Below, one piece after another: positions 60,201 through 64,000 of a DNA stretch of 64,000 nt. Location: assembly GCF_021611515.1 (NCBI RefSeq), contig NZ_CP090960.1:1674001-1738000 (forward strand). The letters run 5' to 3'. Within the stretch, counting starts at the first letter, position 1. The number at the start of each line of letters is the position of its first letter. The notes below the pieces were generated by a model that had not been told where the DNA came from, searched no databases, and saw only the letters and a program-made list of their open reading frames with translations. This DNA comes from Mariluticola halotolerans (GTDB taxonomy: Bacteria > Pseudomonadota > Alphaproteobacteria > Rhizobiales > Devosiaceae). The translations under genes and the position numbers were made by a program.

Positions 60201-60738
60201 CGGTGAACTGGGCAGCCAGGAATTCTCGCAGGCCGCAGAATGGTTCGAGCGGGCAGCCAATCGCGGCCTGACTGACAGCCAGTTCAACCTGGGCATGCTT
60301 TATGCGCGTGGTCTTGGCGTGCCGCAGAACATGTCGGCCTCGTATAAATGGTTCTCGCTTGCCGCCAATCAGGGTGATGCGGGCGCGGTGAAAGCGCGAG
60401 ACGACATTGCCCGCTCGCTCGATGCGGAAACAATGAGCCGTTTGCAGGCGGAAATCGACAGCTGGAAAAGCGGTGCCATCGATATAAAGGCGAATTTTGC
60501 CCCGATCGGCACATGGGCCAAGGACTTCAATCCCGGCCCTGACATTACCGACCGCAATGTGGTGGAAAAAGTGCAGGCAGCCCTTAACCGCCTTGGTTAT
60601 GACGTTGGTGTGCCCGACGGCCTGATGGGGCCGCGCACCCGTGAAGTTATCGAAGAATTCGAACGCAGCACAGGCATGAACGAGAGCGGCTCGATCAATC
60701 CACGGCTGCTCGCCGTTTTGGGAAGCCAGCCAGTTTAG
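57211..60738 (+). CDS. podJ: PodJ-like polarity protein with coiled coil, transmembrane, Sel1 and peptidoglycan-binding domains
   Basis: 1175 residues. About 1-430 are long coiled-coil stretches (QKFGAASGNDVSASQLETQ and many ALERF/LARLE heptads); about 500-700 are Pro/Ala-rich; about 700-745 Lys/Arg-rich. One membrane segment lies at about 765-785 (PLLLATALVVVSLLALNLV). The periplasmic part has four Sel1 repeats (about 911-1070, e.g. AQFEIAAIYSEGQAVAQDF) and a peptidoglycan-binding domain (about 1119-1172, ALNRLGYDVGVPDGLMGPRT). This layout matches rhizobial/Caulobacter PodJ, a polar organiser. N-terminus inside, C-terminus in periplasm. Confidence 0.85.
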   Translation: MARAQPNDDWHQTQGRQNPGDWQALRADLVDLLNQVETQVAHKQAPGTPPRNAAAGWAPHGGQSRQREALQSVTRALERFSDRDNEDVAAAIEQIRGRHDDIPHRQPEQFGDLSSTVNNMSNRLERLGDELRHGGQSPASLRDIAEQVAQLTHVIELLAGAVGETGQVKRLEAQLANIARMVSQPQQSGDLNLRIDKLVATVEHLSDLQQQYADQPMTRLEELSSSQGKGLTAIEASVRNVYDRIDTLEQNLALSPGDLERLTQEMGTISQEMANVTQAMKGGDTSNTILARIDALNARVGQIEDFGNGGAVGGLQADIETLRHAVSDAIEPRFSALKSQIDSLDQKFGAASGNDVSASQLETQIRQLMARMDQTGEQLSDITKLYKNNAGKENGVAAAPAPDFEALAELVAQRTSEAVSRVGAQSTGLSDAGLDALEDRMTRLFAAGNEADHTQDFAGVQEGIRQVDARLARLEATLNETISSSAAPVTQPAVAPAPQPTVRPQAEAPAPSPVRAALQTASAHESRQAAPRGDALNDAMRINPVDDRPLIDPGFGADYPPEPETSFRPEARHEATAADFADAPEPEAATPPHAPVAPRPASAFDPDSVERPAKPRSSLHDDVAPAFEPAPAPRRAEGERTPRNSTNSVSRSTFIEAARRAAQREEETGTGSQSLIAKAFARFQDGKNAPEDVAEDDAPTARERKAQARAEKKARAKLKAEARRKEPDIRASADEADMPHSDFAAETRQIDDEDAPRQSFISRHRRPLLLATALVVVSLLALNLVERRLNSNDVPAAAAPAVEEPAPEPAAPAAPAASGVEQQQLLDPDPTGSVDPFTRMTMPTEAVMTQGLPAALSSNGAQDADLTRTGSIPTAAASDKLEFAPISPGVKLELPPENVGPLALREAAANGDPRAQFEIAAIYSEGQAVAQDFAASAKWYERAAAQGFAPAEYRLGNLYEHGKGVDKDLMQARLWYQRAAEAGNRMSMHNLAALYASGELGSQEFSQAAEWFERAANRGLTDSQFNLGMLYARGLGVPQNMSASYKWFSLAANQGDAGAVKARDDIARSLDAETMSRLQAEIDSWKSGAIDIKANFAPIGTWAKDFNPGPDITDRNVVEKVQAALNRLGYDVGVPDGLMGPRTREVIEEFERSTGMNESGSINPRLLAVLGSQPV

Positions 60739-60827
60739 CAAAAACCGGCAAGCTTCATTGACAGTTCCAGTCTGACGCGCCTATTCGTGCCGTCACAGTA
60801 TGTCTCTTGCTTAGGCGGTTGCCGGTC

Positions 60828-61763
60828 GTGCACATCTATCTGCCGATAGCTGAACTCTCAGTGAACCTCTTCTTCCTTGTTGGAATCGGTGGGGCGGTCG
60901 GATTTTTGTCGGGTCTTTTTGGCGTGGGCGGCGGTTTTCTGCTGACGCCTTTGCTGATTTTTACCGGCATCCCCCCTTCTGTCGCCGTCGCCTCGGTGAC
61001 CGGTCAGGTTGTTGCCGCCTCGACATCGGGCGCGCTGAGCTATTGGCGGCGTTCCAGCATCGATTTTCATCTCGCGCTTTATCTGGTGCTTGCCGGTGTG
61101 CTGGGGGCCATGGGGGGCGTGTTTGCTTTCGGTGCCTTGCGCGCTGCCGGCCAGCTCGATCTGGTCATCTCCCTTTCCTATCTGGTGTTTCTCGGTTCGG
61201 TTGGCATGCTGATGCTGACAGAATCGGTGCGCTCGCTCTGGCGGCGGCGGGCCGGGATTGTGGTGCGCGACAAGCTGCCGGGACAGCATAACTGGGTGCA
61301 CGGCTTGCCGCTGCGCATCCGTTTCAAGCGCTCGAAACTTTATGTCAGCGTGTTGCCGGTGCTGGTGATTGGCGCGGCGATCGGTTTTCTCGGGGCATTG
61401 CTGGGGATTGGCGGCGGTTTCATTCTCGTGCCGGCGCTTATCTATATTTTGCGGGTGCCGGGCAGTGTGGTGATCGGCACCTCTTTGGTGCAGGTGCTGG
61501 CAATCATGGCCGCTTCCACCGTATTGCATGCGGTCAACAGCCAGAGTGTCGATATTCTGCTGGTCACCTGTTTGATGGTGGGCGGGGTGATCGGGGCGCA
61601 ATTCGGAGCTTCTGCCGGGCAATATCTGCGCGGCGACCAGTTGCGGGCGCTTTTGGCGCTGCTGGTTTTGACCGTTGCCATTCGCTTTGCCGCGCAATTG
61701 CTGTTTACCCCGGCTGACCCGTTCAGCATGGCCATTCTGGGGCCGGGAGAGTTTTTGCCATGA
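60828..61763 (+). CDS. TauE/SafE family membrane protein (putative sulfite/sulfur-compound exporter)
   Basis: 311 residues from the GTG at 60828, chosen because the protein then starts VHIYLPIAELSVNLFFLV as in homologues; AGGCGG lies 9 nt upstream, while the longer frame starts with an unsupported TTG. It has about eight membrane segments with the paired repeats VGFLSGLFGVGGGFLLTPLL and GFLGALLGIGGGFILVPALI. TauE/SafE proteins are thought to export sulfite, sulfoacetate or similar anions. The stop overlaps the next ATG (ATGATG at 61760). Confidence 0.9.
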   Translation: MHIYLPIAELSVNLFFLVGIGGAVGFLSGLFGVGGGFLLTPLLIFTGIPPSVAVASVTGQVVAASTSGALSYWRRSSIDFHLALYLVLAGVLGAMGGVFAFGALRAAGQLDLVISLSYLVFLGSVGMLMLTESVRSLWRRRAGIVVRDKLPGQHNWVHGLPLRIRFKRSKLYVSVLPVLVIGAAIGFLGALLGIGGGFILVPALIYILRVPGSVVIGTSLVQVLAIMAASTVLHAVNSQSVDILLVTCLMVGGVIGAQFGASAGQYLRGDQLRALLALLVLTVAIRFAAQLLFTPADPFSMAILGPGEFLP

Positions 61764-62521
61764 TGCGGCTGGCCTTTCTGCTTGTCCTGGGGTTGATGAT
61801 GGCTGATCTGGCCCATGCCCAACGGCTGGTGGGCGCCATGTCGGGCAAGACGATTTCCATCAGCTCGAATTTTTCCGGCGAGACACTGACGCTATTCGGC
61901 AATGTGGAGCCAGAGGTGGGGGCCGAGCAGCGGCATGTTGAGGGGCCGTTTGATATCATCATGGTTATTCGCGGCCCCGCCTTTGACCGGGTGGCGCGCG
62001 AGAAGACCCATGAATGGGGTATCTGGCTGAATACCGACCAACTGGTTTTCCGCAATTTCCCTTCATATTTCTGGGTGCTCTCCAGCGACAAGCTGAACGA
62101 TATTACCGATGAGGAAACGCTGATCCGCGAAGGATTGCTGCCCGAGACCCGGCCGCAACTGGCCGTGGTGCAAGGCAGCGGCGACCCCGAAAAATTCGGC
62201 ACGGAACTGGTGCGGTTGATGACGCAAAAAGGGTTGTTCGGCCTTGATGAACGCGGGGTGTTGTTTCAGTCAGACACGCTTTATTCCGCCCGGCTGTCCC
62301 TGCCCTCCAATGTGCCGAATGGCAGTTTCCTGGCCTATACCTATTTGTTCAAGGACGGGGTGATTGTGGCGCAAAAGGCCGAGGCCTTTTCGGTGCGCAA
62401 GACCGGATTTGAGCGCTTTGTGGGCATGGCGGCACAGCAATCGCCATGGGCCTATGGCATAACCTGCGTCTTGCTGGCGGTGTTTACCGGCTGGCTTGGC
62501 GGCGTGGTGTTCCGGCGTTAG
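61760..62521 (+). CDS. TIGR02186 family membrane protein
   Basis: 253 residues. Signal peptide MMRLAFLLVLGLMMADLAHA, then a periplasmic domain (ISISSNFSGETLTLFGNVEP, GPFDIIMVIRGPAFDRVARE, EWGIWLNTDQLVFRNFPSYF) and a C-terminal membrane helix (GITCVLLAVFTGWLGGVVF). This matches the TIGR02186 family, which is commonly adjacent to TauE/SafE-type genes in alphaproteobacteria. Translationally coupled to the upstream gene. Function unknown; a periplasmic partner of the exporter is my inference. Confidence 0.88.
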   Translation: MMRLAFLLVLGLMMADLAHAQRLVGAMSGKTISISSNFSGETLTLFGNVEPEVGAEQRHVEGPFDIIMVIRGPAFDRVAREKTHEWGIWLNTDQLVFRNFPSYFWVLSSDKLNDITDEETLIREGLLPETRPQLAVVQGSGDPEKFGTELVRLMTQKGLFGLDERGVLFQSDTLYSARLSLPSNVPNGSFLAYTYLFKDGVIVAQKAEAFSVRKTGFERFVGMAAQQSPWAYGITCVLLAVFTGWLGGVVFRR

Positions 62522-62529
62522 GATCTGAC

Positions 62530-62979
62530 ATGACAAACGTTCCCGCTTTCTGGTCCCGCATTATTACCTTCACGGCGCTGGCGGGGCTGTTGCCTTTTGT
62601 GGCCGGGCTTTTGCTGACGCTGTTTCCCGGCCTGCCGCTGCTTGACCAGATGGTGTTTGAGCGGGCGCTCGTTGGGTATGGCGTGTTGATTCTGGCGTTT
62701 CTGGGCGGGGTGCGCTGGGGCTTGCGCCTGCAGGGCGGCGCGGGGTCCGACCTGACCTTTGTCATGGGGATCATCGGCTCTGTTGCCGGGTTCTTCATGC
62801 TGCTGATGCCCTATACGCTGGCCCTTGTCATTCTGATCATCGGCTTTGCGCTGCAGGGGGCATGGGACATCTGGTCGGTGGGTGTGCCGCAACTTTATTC
62901 GCGGCTGCGGCGGCTGATGACGCTTTTGGTCTGCCTGGTATTGATCGCTATTCTGGTGGCGCGGTTTACCGTCAGCTAG
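62530..62979 (+). CDS. DUF3429 family membrane protein
   Basis: 149 residues from the ATG at 62530, with about five hydrophobic segments: FWSRIITFTALAGLLPFVAG, FERALVGYGVLILAFLGGVR, WGLRLQ, VMGIIGSVAGFFMLLMPYT and ALVILIIGFALQGAWDIWS. The YGVLILAFLGGVRWG motif is characteristic of DUF3429. It follows the TIGR02186 gene by 8 bp, probably in one operon with TauE. Its stop overlaps the converging rsuA by 8 bp. No function is known. Confidence 0.88.
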   Translation: MTNVPAFWSRIITFTALAGLLPFVAGLLLTLFPGLPLLDQMVFERALVGYGVLILAFLGGVRWGLRLQGGAGSDLTFVMGIIGSVAGFFMLLMPYTLALVILIIGFALQGAWDIWSVGVPQLYSRLRRLMTLLVCLVLIAILVARFTVS

Positions 62980-63712
62980 GCGCAAAGATCGCGGCCAGCG
63001 CTAATTCATCCAGCAATCTGTAATCACCCGGTGCCAGATCTTCCGGCAGATCGAGGCCACCAATGCGGTCGCGGTGCAGGCCGGTTACGTGATTGCCGAC
63101 AGAGGCGAACATGCGGCGCACCTGATGATAACGGCCTTCGGTGACGGACAAAAAGGCCTCTTTATCCCCCAGGACTTCAAGAATTGCAGGCTGTAGCGGC
63201 TTTTCCTCGCCCTCGAGCAGCAGGGTGCCGGCGGCAAAGATTTCACCCTCATTGCCGTTCAGGGGACGCTCGAGCGTGACGCGATAGCGTTTGGCGACGT
63301 GATGGCGCGGGGCGATGACCCGGTGCAGCAGATCGCCATCATCGGTCATCAGCAAGAGGCCCGAGGTCTCCTTGTCGAGCCGCCCGATGGTGGAAATGGC
63401 GGGGTTGCGCCCGCGCCAGCGGGTGGGCAACAGGTCATAGACCAGCGGCCCGGCTTCCTTGTGCGAACAGGTGACGCCGAGGGGCTTGTTGAGCATTAGT
63501 GCCATGCCCGGGACGGGATCGAGGGGTTCACCATCAATCATCAAACGGGTGGAAAGGTCGGGGCTGACCGCGACTTTCACATCGGGTTTCTTAATATCGA
63601 CCCCGTCCAGCGTCACCGCGCCGAGGCGGGCGAGCTGTTGGATATCCTTGCGCGAGCCATAGCCCATATTGGCCAGCAAGCGGTCGAGCCGCATCATGGC
63701 GGGCTTGCTCAT
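62972..63712 (-). CDS. rsuA: 16S rRNA pseudouridine(516) synthase type
   Basis: 246 residues. An N-terminal S4 domain (MRLDRLLANMGYGSRKDIQQ) is followed by the RsuA/TruA-like catalytic domain: LMLNKPLGVTCSHKEAGP, TIGRLDKETSGLLLMTDDGD (catalytic Asp), KRYRVTLERPL and EGRYHQVRRMFASVGNHV. It converts U516 of 16S rRNA to pseudouridine (by family; RluB/RluF-type targets cannot be excluded). Its start overlaps the stop of the upstream methyltransferase gene by 4 bp. Confidence 0.93.
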   Translation of the reverse strand: MSKPAMMRLDRLLANMGYGSRKDIQQLARLGAVTLDGVDIKKPDVKVAVSPDLSTRLMIDGEPLDPVPGMALMLNKPLGVTCSHKEAGPLVYDLLPTRWRGRNPAISTIGRLDKETSGLLLMTDDGDLLHRVIAPRHHVAKRYRVTLERPLNGNEGEIFAAGTLLLEGEEKPLQPAILEVLGDKEAFLSVTEGRYHQVRRMFASVGNHVTGLHRDRIGGLDLPEDLAPGDYRLLDELALAAIFAPS

Positions 63713-64000
63713 TTTTCGGCCCTGTAGATTTTGTAGCCATCGCGGTCGGCGACAAGAGTGCTTTCGGTGAACAACCGGTTGAGGGTTTCCTCATAGGGCA
63801 GATGCCGGTTGGCAACGAGCCAGCACACGCCACGCGGGCGCAGGGCCGATGCGGCCTTGACGATGAAATGCTGACCGAGCACCCGGTCTTCATTACCGCC
63901 ATCATGGAAGGGCGGGTTCATGACGATAAAATCGAGCCGCTCGCCGATATCGGCCTGACGCACATCGGCCCAAAGAGTGCTGGCGCGGGTATCGGTGACG
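63709..64000 (-). CDS. SAM-dependent methyltransferase, RsmC/RlmG-like (partial)
   Basis: The frame is open from the right edge to the stop at 63709, about 97 codons; the N-terminal part is outside. It contains the catalytic motif FIVMNPPFHDGG, then HFIVKAASALRPRGVCWLVAN and the C-terminal ADRDGYKIYRAEK. NPPF is the adenine/guanine-amino methyltransferase signature, so it is probably a 16S/23S rRNA guanine-N2 methyltransferase. It forms an operon with rsuA, both acting on rRNA. Confidence 0.88.
   Translation of the reverse strand, partial: VTDTRASTLWADVRQADIGERLDFIVMNPPFHDGGNEDRVLGQHFIVKAASALRPRGVCWLVANRHLPYEETLNRLFTESTLVADRDGYKIYRAEK

Overview
The window looks like a chromosomal segment of an alphaproteobacterium, most likely of the order Hyphomicrobiales (Rhizobiales). 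The reasons are a single-enzyme 5-aminolevulinate synthase (hemA), a PodJ-like polarity protein with Sel1 and peptidoglycan-binding domains, the housekeeping block murA / DUF2948 / hisD / UPF0262 + low-molecular-weight phosphatase / infA / maf / yacG followed by tRNA-Phe, rhizobial-style inositol genes, and a GC-rich, G/C-ending codon pattern. I cannot name the genus. Both ends are cut: a transaldolase-family gene runs off the left edge and a methyltransferase gene off the right.

Layout. 0-4 kb: transaldolase, aromatic/aspartate aminotransferase, electron-transfer flavoprotein etfBA. 4-9 kb: a secreted FG-GAP-like protein, an M20 amidohydrolase + AbrB-family membrane protein operon, a D-2-hydroxyacid dehydrogenase and an AEC carrier. 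9-12 kb: glpD-glpK (glycerol 3-phosphate use). 12.1-13.35 kb: a gene-free stretch packed with palindromic intergenic repeats, a hairpin-rich possible RNA and an orphan operator-like palindrome. 13.4-15 kb: an exported CAP-domain protein and an APH(6)-like kinase. 15-21.3 kb: a uronate locus, with TRAP transporter dctPQM, uxuA and uxaC on the minus strand and a divergent FCD/GntR regulator. 22-28 kb: a complete NAD-linked, molybdenum-type formate dehydrogenase operon fdsGBA-fdhD-fdsD. 28-38 kb: a myo-inositol locus with a Gfo/Idh dehydrogenase divergent from iolC-iolD-iolE-small membrane protein-iolB, a convergent iolG and a LacI-type regulator.

38-43.3 kb: purU, a FecR-domain protein with a Lys/Ala-rich tail, an exported thioredoxin-fold protein with a membrane partner, arsR-acr3 and tRNA-Phe. 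43.4-50 kb: an SDR enzyme and the conserved housekeeping block yacG-maf-infA-UPF0262::LMW-PTP fusion-hisD-DUF2948-murA, then tRNA-Thr. 50-57 kb: two small hypothetical genes, an OmpA-type lipoprotein, an SDR, MscS, hemA under an Fnr/FixK-type box, an orphan FixJ/NarL-type regulator that lacks its phosphoacceptor aspartate, and MscL. 57-64 kb: the PodJ-like protein, a TauE/SafE - TIGR02186 - DUF3429 membrane operon, rsuA and the partial methyltransferase.

How it fits together. The organism appears to be a heterotroph that takes up uronates by TRAP transport, oxidises inositol and glycerol 3-phosphate, oxidises formate (possibly including formate released by PurU) to NADH, and tunes haem synthesis to oxygen. 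The features I most want checked are: a 30-codon upstream ORF that contains an intrinsic-terminator hairpin and ends in an ATGA overlap with iolG; the Asp-to-Asn receiver next to hemA with a NarL-like 7-2-7 palindrome upstream; the UPF0262-phosphatase fusion; two copies of an intergenic repeat whose core is inverted between identical ends; and the hairpin-rich candidate RNA near 12.7-12.9 kb. I found no CRISPR array, prophage or intact insertion sequence.
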